64,000 nucleotides of DNA from Burkholderiaceae bacterium (GTDB taxonomy: Bacteria > Pseudomonadota > Gammaproteobacteria > Burkholderiales > Burkholderiaceae_E), in NCBI GenBank assembly GCA_023954135.1, contig JAMLIN010000009.1, positions 50,524 to 114,523 of the forward strand, given 5' to 3'. Shown here piece by piece: positions 37,901 through 47,686 of this stretch. The notes beneath the pieces were generated by a model. It was given only the letters and a program-made list of their open reading frames with translations. It searched no databases and was not told the DNA's origin. A program made the translations under genes and the position numbers. Numbering within the stretch: the first letter of the stretch is position 1; the number at the start of each line of letters is the position of its first letter.

Positions 37901-38975
37901 CGCCTTCACCACCGAAGCGAGCATCGCGGGCAAGGTGCTGTGGGAGTTCAAGGACCCGACCATGGGCTACTCCTTCGGCGCGCCACAGGTCGTCAAGACG
38001 AAGAAATGGGGCTGGGTCGCCCTGCTCACCTCGGGCTACAACAACATCAGCTCCCACGGCTCGACCGGCGCAGGACAGGGCTGGCTCTACATCGTCGACG
38101 TCAAGACGGGCACCCTGCTCCAGAAGGTCTCGACCGGCTCGGGCAGCGACACCAACCCTTCCGGGCTCGCGCAGGTCACGGCCTATACCCCGGACAGCGC
38201 CGATGGCACGGTAAGCGAAGTCTACGGTGGCGATCTGGACGGCAACGTCTGGCGCTTCGACTTCACGAGCGCGTCCGCCGACGTTCCCGCGCCCGTCCAT
38301 TTCGCCTCGCTGCCGGCCAACCAGTCGATCACTTCGGGACCGATCGTGCGGGTCGCGCCGATCACCCGCAACCGGTATGTCTTCATCGGAACCGGTCGCC
38401 TGCTCGGACAGGACGACATCTACACCACGAACCAGCAGAGCTTCTACGCGTTTCGCGACGGCACCCGGCTCGCGCGCTGGGAGAGCGGAGTCGACAACGC
38501 GCCGAACTTCCCGCTGTCGCGCTCGGTGATGGTCGCCAACACCGACCTGCTCAACCCGATCACCCCGGACCCCGCCAAGCCGGCCGGCTGGTACCACGAC
38601 CTGCTGGCCGCGGGCGAGCGCGTCGTCGTCGATCCGCAGGATACCGACCTCGGCAAGATCTCCTGGCTCGGCACGATTCCGCAGACCACCCAGCTCTGCA
38701 ACGAGGGCGGCTCCTCGCGGATCTATGCCGCCAACTTCGAGACCGGCCAGTCCCAGCTCTACGACCCGGGCACCCTGGGCGGCGGGACGCCGACCCGGAT
38801 CACGGCCTTCGATCCGATGACCGGTGCGGTCGGCTTGCGGCTCGTGCGGGTGGGCGGCAACATCCGGGCGGTGATCACCGGCCAGTTCAACGAGCTCAAG
38901 CTGACCCAGGGCTACCTGCGGTATCTCGACCCGCGCTCGATGGGCTGGCGAGAGATCACCGAGCCCGGCAGCTGA
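34923..38975 (+). CDS. pilY1: Type IV pilus tip adhesin PilY1
   Basis: A 1350-residue exported protein. The signal peptide is preceded by an unusually long basic N region (about 30 residues), with the hydrophobic core WSVIVAATLLAWTPLAQA ending near residue 50. The C-terminal half (from about residue 870, REMLYVGANDGMLHAFDA) is the PilY1 beta-propeller, with VYGGDLDGNVWRFD late in it. An EF-hand-like calcium loop DENSDGVID lies at about 659-667, followed by DRDGDWLPD. The N-terminal part begins NVMLALSVEWPT, where P. aeruginosa-type proteins have a VWA metal site (D-x-S-x-S); that motif is absent. It should sit at the pilus tip for adhesion and retraction control. Confidence 0.93.
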   Translation: MQRTRSVPHDPARPAEKADSPADRLRNSPLGRWSVIVAATLLAWTPLAQAAETDLSDQPARTTLSVPANVMLALSVEWPTGVVQAYNDETSGTGCPGRDGGRSACYFSPGVRATRVAAANTGNPSFKPRASMPYLGYFDPFKCYSYNSGAQYFEPYRYTDGYDSTRSYKDQPAGSTATCGYAEGWSGNFLNWATMQTTDLFRWVMTGGDRYIDTTTLTVLEKARHDGQGGTAQFPVKQIGKAFSGLPIAATAEVTPYTYNEFYVSISGRDTTMRIASNSGITSNTADFRVRVKVCDPNLPETATTCTAYSAGTLKPTGLVQENAMAVRFAAMGYLLDDDALRDGGVLRARMKFVGPNRPVLGAAGEAANANGEWDAATGIYVTNPDPADASATTGTITQSGVIQYLNRFGRRDGYKSHDPVSEMYYEALRYYMNLGHTPEYSNLALTGGSNTRKVDGFPIITNWDDPLAPPTGFETADEWCPNNFIIGIADANTHKDKRLPGNTSTVNEGGAQPSNAGSFPIDANVSTMLNEIIATELANEGVQLLKSNGTPLAPGEVNCCNGSAYIASLAYYANSRDIRPDSEATIQSRGRQRVRSYFVDVRESGSWGTGVSRTDPRRRNQLWLAAKYGGFIDQNTIDPAGGPYAPATLDIGDAIADENSDGVIDIRDVWDRDGDWLPDNYYEAGSPEALVDGLKAAFSSIRAQVATAVGINTSTRSVELQTDTGIFRVSYDPAFWSGNLTGYTYSGFDEASGNVSVTQQWSAADKLANQGWDTGRRIVTWTKNSAGASGGVAKPFRWNQLSGWQRSALGNDSQVLEWLRGRNDIGAFRKRLRKTATGAIVEAKLGDIIDSEARYVGAPNAPLSDAYNPGYGAFKAAWKDRREMLYVGANDGMLHAFDASVTGSDGGTEVFAYVPSFLYSKAAGAGNGVLADLTNKNYVHRNYVNTTAWIYDADFARTNGATSASGDWRSVLIGGLGKGGRGYFGIDVTDPSAFTTEASIAGKVLWEFKDPTMGYSFGAPQVVKTKKWGWVALLTSGYNNISSHGSTGAGQGWLYIVDVKTGTLLQKVSTGSGSDTNPSGLAQVTAYTPDSADGTVSEVYGGDLDGNVWRFDFTSASADVPAPVHFASLPANQSITSGPIVRVAPITRNRYVFIGTGRLLGQDDIYTTNQQSFYAFRDGTRLARWESGVDNAPNFPLSRSVMVANTDLLNPITPDPAKPAGWYHDLLAAGERVVVDPQDTDLGKISWLGTIPQTTQLCNEGGSSRIYAANFETGQSQLYDPGTLGGGTPTRITAFDPMTGAVGLRLVRVGGNIRAVITGQFNELKLTQGYLRYLDPRSMGWREITEPGS

Positions 38976-38995
38976 GGCAAGGGTTCGGCAAGCCC

Positions 38996-39427
38996 ATGAA
39001 CAAGGCAGCCCGACCCGGTCGTCATGCCCTCGCCGCCGCAGCCCTGCTCGCGGCCGGGCTCATGGCCGGCTGCAGCCAGTCCGCGACGCCGGCCGGCGCC
39101 GGCCATGTCGAAGCCTGGCAGGCTGACGTTGCAGCGCGCTTCACCTTCCCGCCGGTGGGGCTGGAAGACTTCGCCCTGGAGCGCAGGCAGCCAGGCAGTC
39201 TCGAGCTCGTGATCTACATCGGCGCCGACGGCACGCTCGAGCGGCTTGCCGCAGAGCGGGTCGATGGCCTCGATCCGGAGGCGATCGAAACCCTGTTCGG
39301 GGCGATCCGGCACGCGCGATTCGCCCCGGCGATCGTCGACGGCAAGCCGGTCGCGTCGATCAAGCGGATCGCCCTCGATTTCGATCCGCTCGCCGACCGA
39401 TTCGTGACGACGGCGCGCCTTCCGTAG
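38996..39427 (+). CDS. Lipoprotein with TonB C-terminal-like domain
   Basis: A 143-residue predicted lipoprotein: signal peptide with lipobox LMAGC, Cys at about residue 26. The C-terminal 75 residues (LELVIYIGADGTLERL... ARFAPAIVDGKPV... ALDFDP) look like a TonB C-terminal domain, but there is no TonB transmembrane anchor or proline-rich spacer. It starts 20 bases after pilY1 and is likely cotranscribed, suggesting a periplasmic accessory role in pilus biogenesis. That role is inferred only from position. Confidence 0.75.
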   Translation: MNKAARPGRHALAAAALLAAGLMAGCSQSATPAGAGHVEAWQADVAARFTFPPVGLEDFALERRQPGSLELVIYIGADGTLERLAAERVDGLDPEAIETLFGAIRHARFAPAIVDGKPVASIKRIALDFDPLADRFVTTARLP

Positions 39428-39518
39428 GATTCGTATCGGCTTTTCGCCAGCCGAAGGACGGCTTGCGCGGGATCCGCCGGCTTGCCAGACTCGCGGATCG
39501 ATTCCCGCCGCCCACCCG

Positions 39519-40079
39519 ATGCGCCGCGCCGTCCTTTCCTTCCTGCTTCTTCTTGGCCTGTCCGTGTCCGCCCTTGCGCCGCCCGCCGCCGGCGCGCGCG
39601 ATGCGGACTTCCATGCCGTCGTGCTGCGCGTCCAGGATGGCGATTCGCTGCTGATCCGCCGCTCGGGACAGACGCGCAGCGAGCGCCTGCGGATCGCCGG
39701 GATCGATGCACCGGAACGCCACCAGCCCCATGCCGACGCATCCCGGGCCGCGCTCGCCGCCCTCGTCGAGGGCGAACGGGTCCGGATCATCCCCTCGAAG
39801 AAGGACCGCTACGGTCGGCTTGTCGCGACGATACGTCTCGGCGAGCGGGACATCGGCCTGGCGATGCTCGAAGGCGGGCACGCCTGGTATTTCCGGCGCT
39901 ACCGGCGCGACCTGCCGGCCGAGCTGCGCAAGCCCTACGAACGCGCCGAGGCCATGGCCCGCGAGGAAGGCATCGGCCTGTGGCGGGATCCCGCCGCGCA
40001 GGCACCCTGGGAATATCGTTCCGTGCAGCGCGATCAGCGCGCCGACGCAGCCGGGCGCGAGCGCCTGAGCCCTTCGTAG
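39519..40079 (+). CDS. Secreted thermonuclease-family (SNase) nuclease
   Basis: A 186-residue staphylococcal-nuclease-fold protein with a signal peptide (LSFLLLLGLSVSALAPPAAGA). Active-site elements are visible: VQDGDSLLI, RLRIAGIDAPE (Arg and Asp), and KDRYGRLVATI (second Arg). Family members cut single-stranded DNA and RNA with calcium. It lies 91 bases after the lipoprotein gene. Its 3' end overlaps the convergent rlmB gene by 46 bases, so the C-terminal tail is constrained by both genes. Confidence 0.88.
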   Translation: MRRAVLSFLLLLGLSVSALAPPAAGARDADFHAVVLRVQDGDSLLIRRSGQTRSERLRIAGIDAPERHQPHADASRAALAALVEGERVRIIPSKKDRYGRLVATIRLGERDIGLAMLEGGHAWYFRRYRRDLPAELRKPYERAEAMAREEGIGLWRDPAAQAPWEYRSVQRDQRADAAGRERLSPS

Positions 40080-40774
40080 AGCACCACGCCGCAGGCCACC
40101 GCGACGTTCAGGCTGCTGACGACGCCGGCCATGGGTATGCGCACCAGCAGGTCGCAACGCTCGCGCGTCAGGCGGCGCAGCCCCCTGCCCTCGGCGCCCA
40201 GGATCCAGGCGATCGAATCGGGCAGATCGGCATCGTAGAGATCGGATCCGGCCTCGTCGTCGGTGCCGACGATCCAGATGCCGCGCTCCTGCATCGCATC
40301 GATCGCGCGGGACAGGTTGGTCACCATGATGTACGGCACCGACTCGGCGGCACCGCTGGCGGTCTGGATCGCGGCCTCGTTCAGGGGCGAGGCATGGTCC
40401 TTCGGCGCGATGACCGCCTGTGCCCCGGCGCCGTCGGCGACGCGCAGGCAGGCGCCGAGGTTGCGCGGATCGGTCACCCCGTCGAGCACCAGCAGGCGCG
40501 CCGGCCCTTCGATCCGGTCGAGCATCGTCTCGAGATCGAGCGCCGGCAGGCTCGCTTCGGCGATGGCGACCACGCCCTGGTGGCGCCGACCCGGGCTCAG
40601 GCGATCCAGCCGCTGGGAAGGCACCGGAATCGGACGCAGGCCCGCCTGCTCAGCCAGGCCGAGCAGCTCGCGCATGCGGGGATCCCGGCGATCGACATCG
40701 ACGTAGAGCTCGGTGATGCTCTCCGGGTTGCGGCGGACCCGGGCTCCGACCGCATGGAATCCGTGGACGATCAC
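40034..40774 (-). CDS. rlmB: 23S rRNA (guanosine-2'-O)-methyltransferase RlmB
   Basis: SPOUT-class methyltransferase for G2251 of 23S rRNA; 246 residues. It has an N-terminal substrate-binding domain (VIVHGFHAVGARVRR, ITELYVDVDRRD) and the knot motifs LLVLDGVTDPRNLGACLR, WILGAEGRGLRRL and IPMAGVVSSLNVAVA. The GTG start is embedded in the rnr stop (GTGA), the usual rnr-rlmB coupling. The open frame upstream of the GTG only shadows rnr. Confidence 0.94.
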   Translation of the reverse strand: MIVHGFHAVGARVRRNPESITELYVDVDRRDPRMRELLGLAEQAGLRPIPVPSQRLDRLSPGRRHQGVVAIAEASLPALDLETMLDRIEGPARLLVLDGVTDPRNLGACLRVADGAGAQAVIAPKDHASPLNEAAIQTASGAAESVPYIMVTNLSRAIDAMQERGIWIVGTDDEAGSDLYDADLPDSIAWILGAEGRGLRRLTRERCDLLVRIPMAGVVSSLNVAVACGVVLYEGLRRSRPAASAR

Positions 40775-43176
40775 TTGCGCGAGCTCCGCTTGCCGGCCGG
40801 CTTCGCCGCCTTGCGCCCGGGCTTGCCGCCGGCGGCCTTGCGCCCGCTCCCTCTCTCGGCAAGGCGTGCGGCCCGCGCACTGCTGGCGGCTTCGGACTTC
40901 GCCGGTGCCGCCTTGCGCGGCGGGCGACGCATCGGATCCGCGTCGCCCCGGCGGGGTTTCTCGACGAGCTCGCGGTAGCCGGTGCGCGGCACCAGCCGGA
41001 ACTCGATGCGGCGCGCCTCGAGGTCGACCCGCGACACCTGGACATCGATCGGATCGGTCAGGCGATAGCGTTGCCCGGTCCGCTCGCCGCGCAGCTCGTG
41101 CCCGGCCTCGTTGAACTGGAAGTACTCGCCGCCGAGCTCCGAGACGTGCACCAGGCCTTCGACGAACAGGGTATCGAGGGTGACGAAGATGCCGAACGGC
41201 GCCACGCCGGTGATGCGGCCGGAGAACTGCTCGCCGACATGCTCGCGCATGTACTGGCACTTGAGCCAGGCTTCGACATCGCGCGAGGCCTCGTCGGCGC
41301 GACGCTCGTTGGCCGAGCAGGTCGTCCCGATCGCCTGCCAGGCGTCCGTCTCCGCCTCGTCGGCGCCCTTGCCCCGCGCCGGCCGGCCCGAGAGCCGGAA
41401 GCGCTCGCCGCGGATCAGCGCCTTGATCACCCGATGGGTGAGCAGGTCGGGATACCGCCGGATCGGCGAGGTGAAATGCGCGTAGGCCTCGTAGGCGAGG
41501 CCGAAATGCCCGACGTTGTCCGGCGTGTAGATCGCCTGCTGCATCGAGCGCAGCAGCATCGTCTGCAGCAGGTCGGCATCGGGTCGCCCCTGGATCTTCT
41601 GCGCCAGCGCGGCGTAGTCGGCCGGAGTCGGATCCTCGCCGGCGCCGAGCGACAGGCCGACGCCGCGCAGGAACTCGCGCAGGGTCGCGAGCCGGTCCTG
41701 GGTCGGCCCCTCGTGGACCCGGTAGAGCGCCGGATGCTTGCCACGCTGCATGAAGTCGGCCGCACAGGTGTTGGCCGCGAGCATGCATTCCTCGATCAGC
41801 CGATGCGCATCGTTGCGATGCGTCGGCTCGATGCGCAGGATCCGGCCGGCGGCGTCGCAGACGATGCTCGTCTCGGTGGTGTCGATCTCGATCGCCCCTC
41901 GTTCGCGCCTGGCGGTGACCTGCACCCGGAAGAGCGCGTACAGCGCATCGAGCCGTTCACGGATCGCGCCGGGCAGCGTGCTCGGCTGGCCCGAGAGGGC
42001 ATTCCAGACCTCGCCATAGGTCAGCCGGGCCGCCGAATGGATCACCGCCTCGTAGAACTGGTAGGCGCGCACCACGCCCTTGTCGTCGATCACCATGTCG
42101 CAGACGAGCACCAGGCGATCGACCGCCGGATTGAGCGAGCACAGCCCGTTCGACAGCGACTCCGGCAGCATCGGGATGACCCGGCGCGGGAAGTAGACCG
42201 AGGTGGTTCGCTCGAGGGCGTCGGCATCGATCGCATCGCCAGGGCGGACGTAGTGGGCCACGTCGGCGATCCCGACCAGCAGGCGCCATCCGGCGCCCCG
42301 GCGCCCGCCGACGTCCGCGATCCGCTCGCAGTAGACCGCGTCGTCGAAGTCGCGCGCATCCTCTCCATCGATCGTGACCATCGCGATGTCGCGCAGGTCC
42401 ACCCGCCGACGCAAGTCGGCGGGACGGACCTGCCCGGGCAGACGAGCCGCCTGGGCAAGCGCCGCATCGGAGAATTCATGAGGGACGTCGAACTTGCGGA
42501 CCGCGATCTCGATTTCCATCCCCGGATCGTCGATCTCGCCCAGGACCTCGACGATCCGGCCGATCGGCTGAGAATGTCCCGACGGGGGATCCACGATCTC
42601 GCAGGTGACCACCTGGCCATGGCGGGCACCGCCCGCATCCCCCGGCGGGATCAGGATGTCGTGCTTGATGCGCTGGTTCTCCGGCACGACGATGTTGACG
42701 CCACGCTCGTCGAGGAAGCGCCCGACCAGCACCTGGTTGGCCCGCTCGGTGACCTCGACGATGGCGCCCTCGGCGCGTCCCCGGTGATCGGTGCCGACCT
42801 CCTTGACCAGCACCCGGTCGCCATGCATGGCCTTCTGCATCTGGCGCGGCGACAGGAACATGTCGGGCTCGCCATCGTCGCGGATCAGGAAGCCGAAGCC
42901 GTCGCGATGTCCCTGGATCCGGCCGGCGATGAAATCGAGCTTGGAGGCGAGCAGCAGCACCCCCTTGCGATTGGGCATGAGCTGCCCGTCGCGCTCCATC
43001 GCGGCGAGCCGCCGCTCGAGCGGCTCGCGCTGCGCCGGCCGGACCGCGAGCCGGTCGATCAGCTCGGCCGCGGTCAGCGGCACGCCGGCCTTGCGCAGGC
43101 AGGCGAGGATCGCCTCCCGGCTGGGCGGCGCGGAATCCCGCCCGTCACCCTGGCCATTCCCGTCGCGGCGACTCAT
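40771..43176 (-). CDS. rnr: Ribonuclease R
   Basis: Processive 3'-5' exoribonuclease that degrades structured RNA. The 801 residues run from an N-terminal helix-turn-helix (REAILACLRKAG) through two cold-shock domains and the RNB catalytic core with the metal site DGEDARDFDDAVYC, to a C-terminal S1 domain (FSGRITGVAPFGIFVTLDTLFVEGLVHVSEL). It ends in a long Lys/Arg-rich tail (RGSGRKAAGGKPGRKAAKP) that binds RNA. It is followed by rlmB with a four-base overlap. Upstream lies the divergent tRNA-Leu. Confidence 0.96.
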   Translation of the reverse strand: MSRRDGNGQGDGRDSAPPSREAILACLRKAGVPLTAAELIDRLAVRPAQREPLERRLAAMERDGQLMPNRKGVLLLASKLDFIAGRIQGHRDGFGFLIRDDGEPDMFLSPRQMQKAMHGDRVLVKEVGTDHRGRAEGAIVEVTERANQVLVGRFLDERGVNIVVPENQRIKHDILIPPGDAGGARHGQVVTCEIVDPPSGHSQPIGRIVEVLGEIDDPGMEIEIAVRKFDVPHEFSDAALAQAARLPGQVRPADLRRRVDLRDIAMVTIDGEDARDFDDAVYCERIADVGGRRGAGWRLLVGIADVAHYVRPGDAIDADALERTTSVYFPRRVIPMLPESLSNGLCSLNPAVDRLVLVCDMVIDDKGVVRAYQFYEAVIHSAARLTYGEVWNALSGQPSTLPGAIRERLDALYALFRVQVTARRERGAIEIDTTETSIVCDAAGRILRIEPTHRNDAHRLIEECMLAANTCAADFMQRGKHPALYRVHEGPTQDRLATLREFLRGVGLSLGAGEDPTPADYAALAQKIQGRPDADLLQTMLLRSMQQAIYTPDNVGHFGLAYEAYAHFTSPIRRYPDLLTHRVIKALIRGERFRLSGRPARGKGADEAETDAWQAIGTTCSANERRADEASRDVEAWLKCQYMREHVGEQFSGRITGVAPFGIFVTLDTLFVEGLVHVSELGGEYFQFNEAGHELRGERTGQRYRLTDPIDVQVSRVDLEARRIEFRLVPRTGYRELVEKPRRGDADPMRRPPRKAAPAKSEAASSARAARLAERGSGRKAAGGKPGRKAAKPAGKRSSRK

Positions 43177-43287
43177 CGCGAGTTCCCGTCCGCCACGCCA
43201 TGGGCGGGGGTGCTTGTTGACAAAACCGGATAGACCATTAAACTTCGCCCTTTCCTGCGCGGCTCGGCCACTGGCCTGTCGTGCAGT

Positions 43288-43374
43288 GCCCAGATGGCGG
43301 AATTGGTAGACGCACTAGGTTCAGGTCCTAGCGGTGGCAACACTGTGGAGGTTCGAGTCCTCTTCTGGGCACCA
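43288..43374 (+). tRNA. tRNA-Leu (anticodon CAG)
   Basis: An 87-base class II tRNA: acceptor GCCCAGA pairs with TCTGGGC, the D arm contains GGCGGAATTGGTAGACGC, the anticodon stem CTAGG/CCTAG encloses TTCAGGT with anticodon CAG at 43322-43324, there is a long variable arm, and the T arm contains GGTTCGAGTCC. CCA is encoded. It reads the CUG codon, the dominant leucine codon in this GC-rich genome. Confidence 0.98.
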
Positions 43375-43382
43375 CAATCCCG

Positions 43383-43406
43383 AAGCCGGCAATAGCCGGC
43401 TTTTTT
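43383..43406 (+). terminator. Intrinsic terminator of tRNA-Leu
   Basis: An eight-base stem AAGCCGGC / GCCGGCTT with an AATA loop runs into six T residues (43401-43406). It points in the tRNA direction; no matching T run exists for the convergent phosphoribosyltransferase transcript. Confidence 0.92.
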
Positions 43407-43436
43407 CATTGTGGGGCCCTGAAAGCGTTCTCTCAC

Positions 43437-43949
43437 TCAGGAAACCCGGTCCCTGAGGGACTCGGGACGCAGCGTGTCGTAGGCCTCGAACGGCTGGCGG
43501 ATCCAGGGACTGTTGGCCAGGAATTCCACGACGTAGTCCGGCCGGGTGACCGAGATCGCCTTCTGCCAGAGAACGGCGCTGCGCACCTCGCGCAGTTGGG
43601 AATGCCGCGCCAGCAGGACCCGCATGATCTCGCCCAGCGTCTGGCCGGAATCGACGAGATCGTCGACCAGCAGCCAATGGGTACCGGGCAGCTCGGCCGC
43701 GGAGCAGAGATGCTCGCCGATACGGATGGCGCCCTGCTGCCGGCCCGCCTGCTCCCGGTAGGAGCTCGTGAACATCACCCCGAGGGGACGGTCGAATATC
43801 CGCGACAGGATGTCGCCGACCCGCAGGCCGCCGCGCGCGAGGCAGACGATCGCATCGAAGTGCCAGCCCGATTCGTGGATCTGCAGCGCGAGCCGCTCGA
43901 CGAGACGGTGGTACTCGTCCCAGTCGACCACGAGGTCCTTCGCGCTCAT
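43437..43949 (-). CDS. Purine phosphoribosyltransferase (HPRT/XPRT-like)
   Basis: A 170-residue type I phosphoribosyltransferase. The PRPP-binding motif is LLVDDLVDSGQTL, preceded by the flexible-loop region VMFTSSYREQAG and the N-terminal CLARGGLRVGDILSR. Members of this group salvage hypoxanthine, guanine or xanthine. It follows purA by 18 bases, which fits a purine role. The exact base cannot be assigned. Confidence 0.88.
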   Translation of the reverse strand: MSAKDLVVDWDEYHRLVERLALQIHESGWHFDAIVCLARGGLRVGDILSRIFDRPLGVMFTSSYREQAGRQQGAIRIGEHLCSAAELPGTHWLLVDDLVDSGQTLGEIMRVLLARHSQLREVRSAVLWQKAISVTRPDYVVEFLANSPWIRQPFEAYDTLRPESLRDRVS

Positions 43950-43967
43950 GCGTCCGGCCCCGGTCGT

Positions 43968-46458
<2,491 letters not shown>

Positions 46459-46569
46459 GTCGAATGGGCTCAGTGGGGCCTGGCGCCCCGCCCGGCCGCA
46501 ACCGGAAGGACCCGCAGGGCCGAAAGCGGCCCACGCTTCGCGCGAGCGCCGTCCAAACAGTTGATTCTA

Positions 46570-46752
46570 CTAGACGAGCAGAAGGAAACCGCCCACCAGG
46601 ACCGCAATCAGCCCGAAGAAGCGAATCTGCCCGTCACGCAGACGCGAGATCCGCAGGAACATCTCGCGCCACTGCTGCGGCAGCAGCAGCGGCAGCAGGC
46701 CCTCGAACAGCAGCATCAGGCCGACGGCCATCAGCAATGTATCGACTTGCAC
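46570..46752 (-). CDS. DUF2065 small membrane protein
   Basis: A 60-residue YjeT-like DUF2065 protein with two hydrophobic segments around a short basic loop (PQQWREMFLRISRLRDGQIRF cut at either end). It is almost always encoded just after hflC, as here (27 bases). Its function is unknown; location suggests a minor partner of the HflKC complex. Confidence 0.88.
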   Translation of the reverse strand: MQVDTLLMAVGLMLLFEGLLPLLLPQQWREMFLRISRLRDGQIRFFGLIAVLVGGFLLLV

Positions 46753-46779
46753 GGATCACCCGCGGCCCGCCGGTCGCGC

Positions 46780-47664
46780 TCAGCGCGATCCGGGCTGGCC
46801 GGCGCTCTCCTTGAAGAACCGGAAGAACTCCGCGGACGGATCGATCACCAGGACATCGCTGCGATTGCGGAACGACGACTGGTAGGCGCCGAGGCTGCGG
46901 TAGAAAGCGGCGAACTCGGGATCGCGACCGAAGGCCTGGGCATAGATGGCCGCCGCCTGGGCGTCCCCGTCACCCTTGATGCCCTGCGCATCCCGATAGG
47001 CCTCGGCCAGGATGATCTCGCGCTGGCGCTCGGCATCGGCCCGGACCCTCTCGGATTCCGCCGCCCCCGTGGCGCGGCGCTCGTTGGCGACCCGCTTGCG
47101 TTCGGACTGCATCCGGGTGAACACCCCTTCCTGGACGTTCGGTTCGAAGTCGACCCGCTTGAGCCGGACGTCGATGATCTCGACCCCGATGGTCCTGTTG
47201 TCGTCGTTGACCTTGGCGCGGACCCGCTCCATCAGCCGGTCACGCTGCAGGGAGATGACGTCGGCCACGGTCAGCCTCGCGACCTCGTTCTGCAGGCCGT
47301 CGCGCAGGCTGCGCAGGATGCGATCGACCGCGACGCGCTGGCTGCCCTGCACCGAGCGGATGTACTCGCGCGGATCGACGATCCGCCACTTCACGTAGGA
47401 GTCGAGCAGGATGTTGAGCTTCTCGGCGGTGACGAAGCGGTCGATGTCGGGATTGTCGATCGTGAGGATCCGCTTGTCGTGGTATTCGACGTTCTGGAAC
47501 GGCACCGGCAGCTTGAAGTACAGGCCGGCTTCGTCGATGACTTCACGGATCTCGCCGAGCGCGTACTTGACGGCGAACTGGCGCTGGTCGACGACGAACA
47601 GGCACGAGCGGAGCAGGACTCCGGCCACGGCCAGCACGACGAGGGTGGAGAGCAGTCGATTCAT
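46780..47664 (-). CDS. hflC: HflC, regulator of FtsH protease
   Basis: SPFH/band-7 membrane protein that forms a large cage with HflK around FtsH; 294 residues. It has a single N-terminal transmembrane segment (LSTLVVLAVAGVLLRSCLFVV), then the SPFH core (DQRQFAVKYALGEI, YVKWRIVDP) and a C-terminal helical region (GAAESERVRADAERQREIILAEAYRDAQ). The start is MNRLLS; the open frame upstream runs into hflK. Confidence 0.95.
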   Translation of the reverse strand: MNRLLSTLVVLAVAGVLLRSCLFVVDQRQFAVKYALGEIREVIDEAGLYFKLPVPFQNVEYHDKRILTIDNPDIDRFVTAEKLNILLDSYVKWRIVDPREYIRSVQGSQRVAVDRILRSLRDGLQNEVARLTVADVISLQRDRLMERVRAKVNDDNRTIGVEIIDVRLKRVDFEPNVQEGVFTRMQSERKRVANERRATGAAESERVRADAERQREIILAEAYRDAQGIKGDGDAQAAAIYAQAFGRDPEFAAFYRSLGAYQSSFRNRSDVLVIDPSAEFFRFFKESAGQPGSR

Positions 47665-47686
47665 GGGTTCGTTGGTCCGATTGGCC

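Noticed and set aside
36041..38995. A long open frame overlapping pilY1 in another frame
   Set aside because: Only its last 143 codons (the lipoprotein) look real; the rest is an Arg/His/Gln-rich shadow of pilY1.
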